From Aquimarina latercula DSM 2041 (GTDB taxonomy: Bacteria > Bacteroidota > Bacteroidia > Flavobacteriales > Flavobacteriaceae): 64,000 nucleotides of DNA. The stretch spans positions 62,001-126,000 of the forward strand of contig NZ_AUMK01000005.1 in NCBI RefSeq assembly GCF_000430645.1, in the 5' to 3' direction. Below are positions 19,365-28,827 of the stretch, piece by piece (the first letter of the stretch is position 1; every line of letters starts with the position of its first letter). Below the pieces are notes generated by a model. That model was given only the letters and a program-made list of their open reading frames with translations, made no database searches and was not told the origin of the DNA. The translations under genes were made by a program, and so were the position numbers.

Positions 19365-19384
19365 AAGAAGTAATAAAATATCGT

Positions 19385-19900
19385 TTAAAAACTCCTAACA
19401 ATAATTGTACGAGCATTACCCGTCATTTTAAACTTTAAATTTTTAGTTAGCTCGTTACTACCAAATCGTTCGAATGACAGATTATCTCCTTCTTGAAGAA
19501 TTTCGAGATTTGTTGAAATATCTCGGTTAAATGAAAAATCTATTACTGAATTATTATTACCGTTCTGAGTTATTAACTTTTCAATTTCGCGAGAAGTTTC
19601 ATTTATATCAATTAAATTTTGCTCTCCATTCTGACTTAAACGAATATCGGACCGCTCCGCTGTTATATTAGAAAACACCTGGTTATTAGCACCTACTTGC
19701 TGGATAAATACTGCGCTATTATTTATCATACTCTCCCTTGCAAGCTGCACATTAGTATTACTTTCTATTTGATTCAGTGTTATGAATCGTTCTTGACTCC
19801 CTACCAATGATTCATCTCGGTTCTCGCTATTCTGAGCGTAGGAATTTCCACAGAGAAATAAGCCTAACGCTATGATATAAAATGTGAAGTATTTTTTCAT
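19385..19900 (-). CDS. csgB: Minor curlin (CsgB-like) nucleator
   Basis: The product (171 aa) has a signal peptide ending NSYAQ and degenerate curlin repeats of the Q-x-G-x-x-N type (FIQQVGANNQVFSN, RLSQNGEQNLIDI, LITQNGNNNSVIDF, ILQEGDNLSFERFG). It is shorter and less regular than the neighbouring CsgA-like protein and ends in a basic IIVRSF tail, as expected for a nucleator. It lies between csgA-like and csgE. CsgB is the best call, although sequence similarity between curlin subunits is low. Confidence 0.82.
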   Translation of the reverse strand: MKKYFTFYIIALGLFLCGNSYAQNSENRDESLVGSQERFITLNQIESNTNVQLARESMINNSAVFIQQVGANNQVFSNITAERSDIRLSQNGEQNLIDINETSREIEKLITQNGNNNSVIDFSFNRDISTNLEILQEGDNLSFERFGSNELTKNLKFKMTGNARTIIVRSF

Positions 19901-19983
19901 TAGTAAAAGGGTTTTAAAAGTAGTAAAAGAGTTACACTAACTAAAGGTCAATGTAACTCTCTCAAATATATTAAAAATATTTC

Positions 19984-21174
19984 TTAAAGCTCTCCTCCAG
20001 AACCGCTCTGTGTTACAACAGCAGCGTTACCTGTTCCACTTTGAAGAATGATACTACTATGAGACTCTCCAGTTTGAGTTACAAAAGTAGTGTTACCTGT
20101 TCCAAACTGAGTATCTTGTGCAAAGTTAGAATCTCCTAATTGGAAAATATCACTGATATTACTAGCTCCATTTTGTAAAGATTCTGCAATGTTTTCATCT
20201 CCTATTTGTCCTTGAAGTACTAAGTTTCCTTCTCCGAAAATACCGAAGTCACCTTCTTGAGAAGCTGAAGCAACATTTCCATTACCTGATTGGAACTGAC
20301 TTGCAATATTATCTCCACCGAAAAATGCTAAATTTTGAGTTGCAGAAACAGAGTTTCCATCACCTAACTGAGTTTGAATAATAAAATTATTATCTTCTTC
20401 GTGTTGAGCAAATGCCTCATTCTCGTCTCCAGACTGTAATTGATCAACAACACCACCTCTAGAATCAAAGAAACTACTACCTTGTAATGAAGTAGCTACG
20501 TTACCTCCACCAGTTTGTGATTGAATTAACGTATTATTTGTTCCCCACTGCTCTCCACTTGCTAAGTTAGCTTCACCAACTTGTCTCTGGTCAGCAGTAT
20601 TAACATCTCCTACTTGCGCCATAGAAGCTGTATTAAAAGAACCATCCTGAATAATTAAGCTAAAGTTTTCTTCACCTCCTTGAGAAGTAGTTGCTGTGTT
20701 AGCATCTCCAAACTGACCTTGACCAGCATAATTTAATGATCCATTTCCGAAGAAACCAGCTCCTTCTTGAGAGATCGTAGCATTGTTACCATTACCTTCT
20801 TGAAGTTGCTCAGAAAGATTATCTCCACCAAAATTTAATAAATTTTGAGTAGCAGAAGCAGTATTTCCGTTTCCTATTTGTACTTGATAAACTTCATTTC
20901 TGTCCTCTTCATGCTGAGCGAATGCGCTATTCTTATCTCCTGTTTGCATTTGAGTAACAATTCCGTTTCTAGAAGCGAATGCTTCACTACCCTGAATAGC
21001 TTCTGCATTGTTACCTGCTCCTAATTGAGTTGTAGTGTTTGTATTTGCTAAACCTACTTGCGTAATGTTAGCAGCATTCATATCACCCGATTGATCAACG
21101 CTACTAGCATTTGACTGTGCAACCATCACTGACGCGCTTAATAAAGTTGCTAGACTAAAAATTACTTTTTTCAT
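19984..21174 (-). CDS. csgA: Major curlin subunit (CsgA-like), amyloid repeat protein
   Basis: After a signal peptide (about residues 1-19, ending MVAQ) the protein (396 aa) is almost entirely curlin repeats of the pattern x-Q-x-G-x-x-N-x-A-x-x-x-Q. E. coli CsgA has five repeats in 151 aa; here there are roughly 15-17. A higher-order unit of about 110 residues occurs twice, each with a Q-GS-AF/FF start, GDxNxAFAQHEED, NTASATQNL-like and FGGDN segments. It is first in the curli operon, with a -7 box at 21344-21337 upstream. The product should be secreted through CsgG and form extracellular amyloid fibres. Confidence 0.93.
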   Translation of the reverse strand: MKKVIFSLATLLSASVMVAQSNASSVDQSGDMNAANITQVGLANTNTTTQLGAGNNAEAIQGSEAFASRNGIVTQMQTGDKNSAFAQHEEDRNEVYQVQIGNGNTASATQNLLNFGGDNLSEQLQEGNGNNATISQEGAGFFGNGSLNYAGQGQFGDANTATTSQGGEENFSLIIQDGSFNTASMAQVGDVNTADQRQVGEANLASGEQWGTNNTLIQSQTGGGNVATSLQGSSFFDSRGGVVDQLQSGDENEAFAQHEEDNNFIIQTQLGDGNSVSATQNLAFFGGDNIASQFQSGNGNVASASQEGDFGIFGEGNLVLQGQIGDENIAESLQNGASNISDIFQLGDSNFAQDTQFGTGNTTFVTQTGESHSSIILQSGTGNAAVVTQSGSGGEL

Positions 21175-21509
21175 ACGTAAAATATATTAAATTTGATTAA
21201 TAATTCAATTCTCAATAAACATTTTGGGGCGTACGATTGAGTGATAGATATTTATCAATACCTAACGCTCTTTCCTTATAAAAAATCTGGGGGAGTCGTT
21301 CTGCAAATAATATTTATGCGCTATTGCCGAACAAAGCAAATTTATGAAAACCTTAAGGGTATTTTTACATATTCTGTAAGAATTCGACAAAATGCATTAC
21401 GGAAAAGCCATAAAAACCAGAGTTTTATATGATTTTGTCAAGGGTTTAACAGATATTAATTTTTTGTTAAGAATAAAACAAAAAAAATAAATGGTCAGTA
21501 AATTCTTAC
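21175..21509. other. Intergenic region upstream of the curli operon
   Basis: It lies between csgA and glnN (minus strand). A -7 box TAAATTTG reads leftwards at 21344-21337 and would give a csgA leader of about 160 nt. I see no ORF worth calling and no clear terminator in this 335-bp stretch. Confidence 0.4.
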
Positions 21510-23696
21510 CTATCTAGTGAAAAGAAGCTCTCTGTACTTAGTTAAAGGCCACAACTCATCATCTACCAACAACTCTAATTCATCACAACTATATCGAATC
21601 TGATCAAAGAGAGGTTTTACTTTCTTACAATAATCTAAGGCCTTCTTTTCTATATTAGATAATTTGTTAGCTTTTCTTCGTTCTTCGGTCATTTCATTGA
21701 CTTTAGTATTTATCTCACCAATATGTTTAGAAATTTCTTCTATAATCTCCATCTGTTCTTTTGCATATTTCTTAAAATCTTTATCATAGAGATTTTTTAA
21801 TCCAGAAACATTACTAATTAGCATGTTTTGATACTTAATCGCTGTAGGAATAATATGATTCCTTGCTACATCACCCAATACCCGACCTTCAATCTGAATA
21901 CGCATTACATATTCTTCGATTTCGATTTCATAACGTGCCTCTGCTTCTATTTTATTCATTACACCCATTTCTTCGAAAAGGTCTATTGTTTTTTTAGAAA
22001 CCTTGGCTTTTAATGCTTCTGGAGTTGTTTTATTATTACTAAGACCTCGCTTTTTAGCTTCTTTCTCCCAAGCTTCTCCATATCCATTACCTTCAAAAAG
22101 AATACTTTTAGATTGCTTAATATACTCTCTTAATACATTAAAGATCGCCTCATCCTTTTTTAGACTTTTCTTATCGATTAGCACATCAACTTCTTTCTTA
22201 AATTCCACAAGTTGTTTTGCCACTATAGTATTTAGTATTGTCATCGGATTAGCACAATTCGCTTTAGATCCAACTGCTCTGAATTCAAACTTGTTTCCAG
22301 TAAACGCAAAAGGAGATGTTCTATTACGATCCGTATTATCTAGCAAGATTTCAGGAATTTTACCAACTACATTAAGCTTTAAATCCGTTTTTTCTTTTGG
22401 AGATAACTTACCGTCAGTAACACCTTCTAATTCTTTTAGGACAGAAGTAAGTTGCTCTCCTATAAAAACAGACATAATAGCAGGTGGGGCTTCATTAGCT
22501 CCTAACCGATGATCATTACTAGCCGAAGCTATTCCTGCTCTCATCAACTCTTCGTGCTCATTAATAGCCTTAATTGTATTTATAAAAAATGTTAAAAACT
22601 GAAGATTACTCATTGGTGTTTTACCAGGTCCTAATAAATTTACACCTGTATTCGTACTTAATGACCAATTATTATGTTTACCGGATCCATTTACTCCTGC
22701 AAAAGGTTTTTCGTGTAGCAGAACCTTTAGATTATGCCTAGAAGCAACTTTTTCCATAATATCCATTAATAAAGAATTATGATCAACTGCTAGATTAGTT
22801 TCCTCATAAATAGGAGCAAGTTCAAATTGATTCGGAGCTACTTCATTATGTCTAGTTTTTACAGGAATACCCAATAACATACATTCAATTTCTAAATCTC
22901 TCATAAAAGCCAAAGCCCTATTAGGAATACTCCCAAAATAATGATCATCCAACTGCTGCCCTTTGGCAGAAGAATGACCTAAAAGAGTTCTACCAGTCAT
23001 TACAAGATCCGGACGAGACTCTACTAAAGCTCGATCTATTAAAAAATATTCTTGCTCCCATCCTAATGAAGCATTTACTTTTTTTACATTTTTATCAAAA
23101 TACTTCGCAATTGCTGTAGCCGCAGTATCAACTGCATGTAAAGCCCTTAACAATGGCGTTTTATAATCTAGAGCTTCTCCTGTGTAAGCAACAAATACAG
23201 TTGGTATACACAAAGTAGTTCCATAAATAAATGCAGGTGATGTAGGATCCCAAGCAGTATAACCTCTAGCCTCGAATGTATTACGGATACCACCATGAGG
23301 AAAAGAAGAAGCATCAGGTTCCTGTTGTACCAACTGACCACCACCAAACTTTTCTATCCCTAAACCATTACCTATAGTTTCGAAAAATGCATCATGTTTT
23401 TCCGCAGTTGCTCCTGTAAGAGGTTGAAACCAATGTGTATAATGAGTTACTCCTTTTGACAATGACCAATCCTTCATTGCAGATGCAATCTGATCGGCAA
23501 TTCTTCTATCAATCTTAGTTCCATGATCAATCGCATCCATCACGCTACTATAAGCGTCCTTAGTTAAATATTGGAGCATCGTTGATTGATTAAATACATT
23601 CTCCCCAAACAAGACAGATCTACGTTCTGTTTCTGTAATTACCACAGAACTACGATTTAATGCTTCTTTTAATGCTTGGAATCTAAGTGTTGACAT
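21510..23696 (-). CDS. glnN: Glutamine synthetase type III
   Basis: The product is 728 aa, the size of GSIII enzymes typical of Bacteroidetes, which form double hexamers. It ligates ammonia to glutamate using ATP. Recognisable blocks are NTFEARGYTAWDPTSPAFIYG, GWEQEYFLIDRAL (metal-binding ExE), KTRHNEVAPNQFELAPIYEE, NGSGKHNNWSLSTNTG and NDHRLGANEAPPAIMSVFIG. A -7 box (TATATTTG, 23722-23715 on the minus strand) lies upstream. It is divergent from a second, unrelated-class glutamine synthetase at 23916. Confidence 0.97.
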   Translation of the reverse strand: MSTLRFQALKEALNRSSVVITETERRSVLFGENVFNQSTMLQYLTKDAYSSVMDAIDHGTKIDRRIADQIASAMKDWSLSKGVTHYTHWFQPLTGATAEKHDAFFETIGNGLGIEKFGGGQLVQQEPDASSFPHGGIRNTFEARGYTAWDPTSPAFIYGTTLCIPTVFVAYTGEALDYKTPLLRALHAVDTAATAIAKYFDKNVKKVNASLGWEQEYFLIDRALVESRPDLVMTGRTLLGHSSAKGQQLDDHYFGSIPNRALAFMRDLEIECMLLGIPVKTRHNEVAPNQFELAPIYEETNLAVDHNSLLMDIMEKVASRHNLKVLLHEKPFAGVNGSGKHNNWSLSTNTGVNLLGPGKTPMSNLQFLTFFINTIKAINEHEELMRAGIASASNDHRLGANEAPPAIMSVFIGEQLTSVLKELEGVTDGKLSPKEKTDLKLNVVGKIPEILLDNTDRNRTSPFAFTGNKFEFRAVGSKANCANPMTILNTIVAKQLVEFKKEVDVLIDKKSLKKDEAIFNVLREYIKQSKSILFEGNGYGEAWEKEAKKRGLSNNKTTPEALKAKVSKKTIDLFEEMGVMNKIEAEARYEIEIEEYVMRIQIEGRVLGDVARNHIIPTAIKYQNMLISNVSGLKNLYDKDFKKYAKEQMEIIEEISKHIGEINTKVNEMTEERRKANKLSNIEKKALDYCKKVKPLFDQIRYSCDELELLVDDELWPLTKYRELLFTR

Positions 23697-23872
23697 AATT
23701 GAATAAGTTTTTTACAAATATAAAAGAAGTTTTTATTGTTGATATTAAAAAAATGCTCTTTAAAAATTAAAATAAAACCAAAATACCCTGCAAAAAAGTA
23801 GGGTGTTGATAAAAATTAATAAAAAAACTACAATTGACCCCCTATTTTTTTTCCGTTATCACAAAATAAAAC

Positions 23873-23880
23873 TAATTTTG
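23873..23880 (+). promoter_or_regulatory. -7 promoter box for the GSII gene
   Basis: TAATTTTG fits TAnnTTTG and lies 35 bp before the ATG at 23916. The divergent box for glnN is at 23722-23715, so the two synthetases have separate promoters about 150 bp apart. Confidence 0.5.
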
Positions 23881-23915
23881 AAACCTTTAAGAGTTCAATT
23901 TATAAAGTGTTAATT

Positions 23916-24938
23916 ATGAGTAAAGCTAAATTAGAATACATTTGGTTAGATGGTTATAAGCCAACTGCTAATCTAAGAAGTAAAACAAAAGTTGAAGATG
24001 ATTTTAGTGGAAAGCTTGAAGATTGTCCTGTATGGTCTTTTGACGGTAGTTCTACAAAACAAGCAGAAGGAGGATCTTCTGACTGTTTATTAAAACCAGT
24101 TGCTATTTATCCAGATCCAACAAGAAGAAATGGATACCTAGTAATGACTGAGGTTCTTAATGCTGATGGAACTCCACACGAATCCAACGCAAGAGCTACA
24201 ATTGATGATGATGGTGATTTCTGGTTTGGTTTCGAACAGGAATACTTTATTATGGACAAAAACACTCAATTACCTTTAGGTTTCCCTGTTGGAGGATATC
24301 CTGGACCACAAGGTATGTATTATTGTTCTGTTGGAGGTAGAAATACTCACGGTAGAGACTTTGTAGAAGAACACGCTGATTTATGTATTGATGCTGGCCT
24401 TAACTTCGAAGGTATCAACCAAGAAGTTGCAAGTGGACAATGGGAATTTCAATTATTCTCTAAAGGAGCTAAGAAAGCGGGGGATGAAATATGGGTAGCT
24501 AGATACCTACTAGATAGACTTACAGAAAAATATGGATACTATATTGAATACCACCCAAAACCAGTAAAAGGTGACTGGAATGGTTCTGGTATGCACGCTA
24601 ATTTCTCTAACGAAGTATTAAGAACTTGTGGTTCTAAAGAAGTTTACGAAACTATTTGTGAAGCATTTAGACCAGTAACTAAGGAGCATATCGCTGTTTA
24701 TGGTGAATTTAATGACCAAAGATTAACAGGAGAACATGAAACTCAATCTATTAATGAATTTTCTTACGGAATATCGGATAGAGGAGCTTCAATAAGAATT
24801 CCTATTATCACTGTAGAGAATGGATGGAAAGGATGGTTAGAAGATCGTCGTCCTGCATCTAATGGTGATCCTTATAAAATCGCTGCTAGAATCGTTAAGA
24901 CTGTTAAAACAGCTGATATTTCAGCAGTAACAGCATAA
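23916..24938 (+). CDS. Glutamine synthetase type II (GSII, eukaryotic-type)
   Basis: The product is 340 aa from the ATG at 23916; an in-frame GTG at 23907 would add three residues. The compact length and motifs are GSII: LEYIWLDGYKPTANLRSKTK, WSFDGSSTKQAEGGSSDC, FGFEQEYFIMD, GPQGMYYCSVG, GDWNGSGMHANFS and RGASIRIP. GSII is usual in eukaryotes and sporadic in bacteria, including many Bacteroidetes. It makes glutamine from glutamate and ammonia. A strong terminator follows at 24982-25015. Confidence 0.95.
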   Translation: MSKAKLEYIWLDGYKPTANLRSKTKVEDDFSGKLEDCPVWSFDGSSTKQAEGGSSDCLLKPVAIYPDPTRRNGYLVMTEVLNADGTPHESNARATIDDDGDFWFGFEQEYFIMDKNTQLPLGFPVGGYPGPQGMYYCSVGGRNTHGRDFVEEHADLCIDAGLNFEGINQEVASGQWEFQLFSKGAKKAGDEIWVARYLLDRLTEKYGYYIEYHPKPVKGDWNGSGMHANFSNEVLRTCGSKEVYETICEAFRPVTKEHIAVYGEFNDQRLTGEHETQSINEFSYGISDRGASIRIPIITVENGWKGWLEDRRPASNGDPYKIAARIVKTVKTADISAVTA

Positions 24939-24981
24939 TTGATTTGATGCAAGTGTAACTAACTAAAAGTTTGTTAAACGC

Positions 24982-25015
24982 AAAAAAGCCTTCAAAGTAC
25001 TTTGAAGGCTTTTTT
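24982..25015 (+). terminator. Rho-independent terminator after GSII
   Basis: A 34-nt near-perfect palindrome (AAAAAAGCCTTCAAAG arm) ends in a run of T. The remaining bases to 25235 are AT-rich and show nothing recognisable. Confidence 0.88.
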
Positions 25016-25235
25016 ATTCTCTTATCCTAAATAAAATACCAATTTAAACTGCCATTGCACTAATAACAAATTAAAAACAAAGATTACATCTTATTAAACC
25101 TAAAAAAAGAATAAGCTACATCCCGCAATAACTATATATGTGTATAAATCTCTATTGCAAGAAAAAATCAAACTAATAGTAAATAAATCAATTTAAAACA
25201 AACCAACAGAAACCATTAAGCTTACATAAAACTAT

Positions 25236-26189
25236 CTACTTTAAAAAAACCAAGGCAATAAACACGCAATAACAAGAAAAGATCAAAAACCCTTTTGGTC
25301 TACCTAAAACCATTTTTTTGGGAATAAATGCCAAAGGCAATAAAATCATTGCAAATCCTAACATCCAAAATATATCTATATTCATTAAACGAGTATCTGT
25401 TACAGCGATAGGTTGAATTAAAGAAGTAACACCTAAAACAGATGCGATATTAAAAATATTAGAACCTATAAGATTTCCTAGAGAAATTGCTTTTTCTTGT
25501 TTCAATGCTGCAATTACTGAAGCTGCCAATTCAGGAACACTAGTCCCAATTGCAACCATCGTAAGACCAATCACAGCTTCGCTAACTCCCATTCTAGTTG
25601 CTATATCCTTGGCTCCTTCTACTAACAACTCTGAACCAAAATACAAAGCTACACCACCAATGAGCAACCAGAGAATCATTTTAAAATTAGATATCTTTTC
25701 TAACGAATCATCAACATCTTCTACCGTTTTATCAGCGTGCTTTCTTGCTCTTCTTATCAACAAAAACATATACACAAAAAGTGATCCTAATAATACCCCT
25801 CCTTCAACTCTGGTAAGAACACCATCATTATCTAAGAAAAAATAAAGTACTAAAGACAAAAGCATCATCACTGGCCAATTAAACTTATAAAAATCTTTAT
25901 CTATAGCCAATGGACCAATTAATGCAGTAATACCTAAAACCAACCCAATGTTAGCAACGTTTGATCCAATCACATTACTCAAAGAAAGATCAGCAGAACC
26001 TCCCAAAGCGGCCTGTAAGCTAACTAATAACTCTGGCGCAGAAGTAGCAAAAGAAACTACTGTAAGACCTATCACCATTTTTGAAAGCTTTAATCTAAAA
26101 GACAATGCCACCGAAGAACGTACTAAATATTCTCCTCCAACTACAAGAAGTACAAATCCTATAATTACAAAAAGTACACTCTGAATCAT
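25236..26189 (-). CDS. Calcium/sodium antiporter (CaCA family, YrbG-like)
   Basis: An integral membrane protein of 317 aa with about ten transmembrane helices. The two inverted alpha repeats are visible: FATSAPELLVSLQAALGG with SNVIGSNVANIGLVLG, and AIGTSVPELAASVIAALK with GNLIGSNIFNIASVLG. These line the cation path. It exchanges Ca2+ for Na+ (or protons). It stands alone and is divergent from blaI-like 26373. Confidence 0.95.
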   Translation of the reverse strand: MIQSVLFVIIGFVLLVVGGEYLVRSSVALSFRLKLSKMVIGLTVVSFATSAPELLVSLQAALGGSADLSLSNVIGSNVANIGLVLGITALIGPLAIDKDFYKFNWPVMMLLSLVLYFFLDNDGVLTRVEGGVLLGSLFVYMFLLIRRARKHADKTVEDVDDSLEKISNFKMILWLLIGGVALYFGSELLVEGAKDIATRMGVSEAVIGLTMVAIGTSVPELAASVIAALKQEKAISLGNLIGSNIFNIASVLGVTSLIQPIAVTDTRLMNIDIFWMLGFAMILLPLAFIPKKMVLGRPKGFLIFSCYCVFIALVFLK

Positions 26190-26287
26190 ATGCTGTTAAT
26201 TTGTTTGCGAATATAAAATAAGTATACCATATGTAATGAATATAACAATCATTTTTTAGTAGTAACTCTGCTTAAAAAACAAATGAA

Positions 26288-26343
26288 AACTATTAAAATA
26301 GTTAAATAACTATAAAAATAGTTGTAAAACTAATTATGTAGTT
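26288..26343. promoter_or_regulatory. Three tandem BlaI-type operators
   Basis: Three 16-bp inverted repeats of the form AACTA-N6-TAGTT start at 26288, 26308 and 26328, exactly 20 bp apart. They cover the expected -33 region and abut the -7 box (TATATTTG, 26345-26352). A BlaI-family repressor, encoded 30 bp downstream, is the obvious ligand, giving autorepression. Confidence 0.8.
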
Positions 26344-26344
26344 A

Positions 26345-26352
26345 TATATTTG
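26345..26352 (+). promoter_or_regulatory. -7 promoter box for the blaI-like/M56 operon
   Basis: TATATTTG matches TAnnTTTG and is 21 bp before the ATG at 26373. It lies directly next to the last operator. Confidence 0.6.
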
Positions 26353-26372
26353 AGCTCATATAAAAAGATAAA

Positions 26373-26729
26373 ATGGAAAAACTTACTAATAAGGAAGAGG
26401 AGATCATGCAAGCGCTATGGAAATTAGAAAAAGCTTTTGCTAAAGAGGTTCAAGCTGAATTAAACAATACTGTTCATTATAATACAGTATCGACTATCAT
26501 AAGAAACCTTGAAGAAAAAGGGTACATTGATCATAAAGCATATGGAAAAACACACCAATACTTCCCTGTTATTACAAAAGAAATGTACAGAAACAACTTT
26601 GTTAGTAAAGCGATGAGTCAATACTTTAATGACTCTTACAAAAACATGGTTTCTTTTTTTGCTAAAGAAGAGAAAATAACCGCAGAAGAGTTGAGAGAGA
26701 TTTTAGATGTAATCGAACAAAAAAAATAA
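26373..26729 (+). CDS. BlaI/MecI/CopY family transcriptional repressor
   Basis: A winged-helix repressor of 118 aa. The N-terminal helix MEKLTNKEEEIMQALWKLEKAFAKEV and the recognition region VHYNTVSTIIRNLEEKGYIDHK match the family. The C-terminal dimerisation half contains KMYRNNFVSKAMSQYFNDSY-type residues. Its neighbour is an M56 peptidase starting 4 bp downstream, the usual sensor partner. It probably represses its own operon through the triple operator upstream. Nothing in the region points to beta-lactam resistance. Confidence 0.94.
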   Translation: MEKLTNKEEEIMQALWKLEKAFAKEVQAELNNTVHYNTVSTIIRNLEEKGYIDHKAYGKTHQYFPVITKEMYRNNFVSKAMSQYFNDSYKNMVSFFAKEEKITAEELREILDVIEQKK

Positions 26730-26733
26730 ACTT

Positions 26734-28761
26734 ATGGAAGCTTTTTTAATCTATTTAGTTAAGTCCAGTATTGTATTATCCTTATTTTACCTTGTTTATT
26801 TTTTTCTTTTAAGAAAGGACACTTTCTTTACAGTTAATAGACACTTCTTACTTACAGGAATTGTGAGCGCTCTATTACTACCACTCTTAGAGTTCACAAC
26901 AATAGAATTTATAGAACAACCTAATTTTCAGATAATAGAAGTTAATTCTTCAACTGCTTCTATTTCCGAAAATCAGACAACGTCGATAGACTGGTGGGTT
27001 ATAATCTTTAGCACATATATCACTATTACCTCCATTTTATTAATACGATTTATTTTTCAACTTGTATCCTTACAAAGGATATTTAAAAAAAGCCCTAATA
27101 AACGAAATAATGGGTTTTCTTTCTTAAAAACCGAAGAAGATATCGCTCCATTTTCTTTCTTTAAATACATCATATTCAATCCCACATTACACGAATCTAA
27201 AGAACTAGAAATGATCATAAAACATGAAAAAATTCATGCTAAACAATATCATACACTAGATATACTGATCGCCAATGTTTTTGTGATATTTCAGTGGATC
27301 AACCCTTTTTCTTGGATATATAAAAAAAGTTTACAGCAAAATTTAGAATTTATCGCTGATCAAGAGGCCGTACGAGATATTTCTTCAAAAAAAGAGTATC
27401 AATTAACACTGGTCAAAGTATCATCTAATAATTATTCATCTATCACCAATAATTTTTATCAATCATTAATCAAAAAACGAATCGTTATGCTAAACAAAAA
27501 GGAATCAAAAAATCAAAATTTATGGAAAGCAACAATTATCTTACCATTGCTAAGTTTATTTTTATGGAGTTTTAACACTAAAACAGAAATACAATATATC
27601 CAAAACAAAACTTCTGATCAAGCCACAACTACTATAGAAGATATAGTACCTAATGAAACTGATAATATTATTAAAAAGGAGAAATTCCCTATAGAAAAGA
27701 AAGAGGATTCTAAAAAAGAGTTCCCTACCAATAATACACCTAACAAAGAAAAAGTAATCCTATCAACCAAGTTCCCTAAACAAGAAAATATTGAAGAAAA
27801 CAAAACTGGTGTAAAAAAAGAAGTACATACAAAGAGTAAGAAAAATACGATTGAGTTTGTAATTAATAAGAAATCCACCAAAAAAGATCTTGAAAAGATA
27901 AAGCGGATTTTAAAAAATGAATATAACGTAAAAGTGACTTTTAGTGATGTCGAACGCGACAGCAATAATGACATCACTAGTATAAGTGTTGATGTATCAT
28001 CTAAAAACAGTAATGCTAATTTTTCATTATCAAATGATTCTCCAATTACACCATTAGTTTTATCCTATGATAGTAAAGAAGACAAAATAAACATCGGACA
28101 ATCCAGTAATAACATTTGGATCAGCAAGAATAAAGGAAGTAAACATAGTGATACACATATTATAGAAATTAATTCTGATGATGACGAAGAAAGTATTTTT
28201 ATTGTAGAAGGTGATAAAAAGAAAAAAAGAAAAGTATCACGAAAAAAAGATGGGAAAAACACAATTTTCATAAAAACTGATGACAATCAAAGTCATTTAT
28301 CTTTTCACTCCAACGATAGCAAAACACTTTTTGATTTTGATAATGATTCTGATAAAGACCCTTTATACATTATCGATGGAAAAGAAGCTAGTAAAAAAGA
28401 AGTGAAAAAGCTGAAGACTGATGAGATACAAAGTATAGATGTATCCAAAGGAAAAGAAAATGTAATGAAATATGGAAAAAAAGGAGAAGATGGTGTCATT
28501 CATATTACAACAAAAAAGAGCGCAAAAAAAGAAACTGGTTTTGACATTAGAATAGATAAAGAGGATATCCAAATTGGATCATCTAATGACAACGAACCGA
28601 AGCCCTTAATTTTTATTAATGGAAAAGAATCTAAATACAGTGAACTCACCAACATAAATCCGGATAACATAGCATCTGTAAATGTCTATAAATCCTTAAA
28701 AGCAATCACTAAATTTGGTTCTAAAGGAGAAAATGGTGTTATAGAAGTTATATTGAAATAA
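26734..28761 (+). CDS. BlaR1-like M56 metallopeptidase with tandem TonB-plug-like C-terminal domains
   Basis: The product is 675 aa. Four hydrophobic segments in residues 1-280 embed an M56 peptidase with the zinc motif HEKIHAKQYHTLD (around residue 168) and a downstream EFIADQEAV. A long charged linker follows. A periplasmic region (about 370-450) resembles the gene at 29105. Two plug-like modules close the protein: one has PLYIIDGKEASKKEVKKL and GEDGVIHITTKK, the other PLIFINGKESKYSELTNI and GENGVIEVILK. The plug modules resemble the plug domain of TonB-dependent receptors. The family senses an envelope signal and inactivates BlaI. There is no penicillin-binding sensor domain, so the signal is something else. 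Confidence 0.9.
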   Translation: MEAFLIYLVKSSIVLSLFYLVYFFLLRKDTFFTVNRHFLLTGIVSALLLPLLEFTTIEFIEQPNFQIIEVNSSTASISENQTTSIDWWVIIFSTYITITSILLIRFIFQLVSLQRIFKKSPNKRNNGFSFLKTEEDIAPFSFFKYIIFNPTLHESKELEMIIKHEKIHAKQYHTLDILIANVFVIFQWINPFSWIYKKSLQQNLEFIADQEAVRDISSKKEYQLTLVKVSSNNYSSITNNFYQSLIKKRIVMLNKKESKNQNLWKATIILPLLSLFLWSFNTKTEIQYIQNKTSDQATTTIEDIVPNETDNIIKKEKFPIEKKEDSKKEFPTNNTPNKEKVILSTKFPKQENIEENKTGVKKEVHTKSKKNTIEFVINKKSTKKDLEKIKRILKNEYNVKVTFSDVERDSNNDITSISVDVSSKNSNANFSLSNDSPITPLVLSYDSKEDKINIGQSSNNIWISKNKGSKHSDTHIIEINSDDDEESIFIVEGDKKKKRKVSRKKDGKNTIFIKTDDNQSHLSFHSNDSKTLFDFDNDSDKDPLYIIDGKEASKKEVKKLKTDEIQSIDVSKGKENVMKYGKKGEDGVIHITTKKSAKKETGFDIRIDKEDIQIGSSNDNEPKPLIFINGKESKYSELTNINPDNIASVNVYKSLKAITKFGSKGENGVIEVILK

Positions 28762-28784
28762 CAAAATCAATATCACAATTACTT

Positions 28785-28814
28785 AAAAACTCACTTAAAT
28801 TTAAGTGAGTTTTT
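28785..28814 (+). terminator. Terminator after the BlaI/M56 operon
   Basis: A 30-nt perfect palindrome (AAAAACTCACTTAAA arm) is followed by T residues. Confidence 0.85.
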
Positions 28815-28827
28815 TTACTTTAGATAT

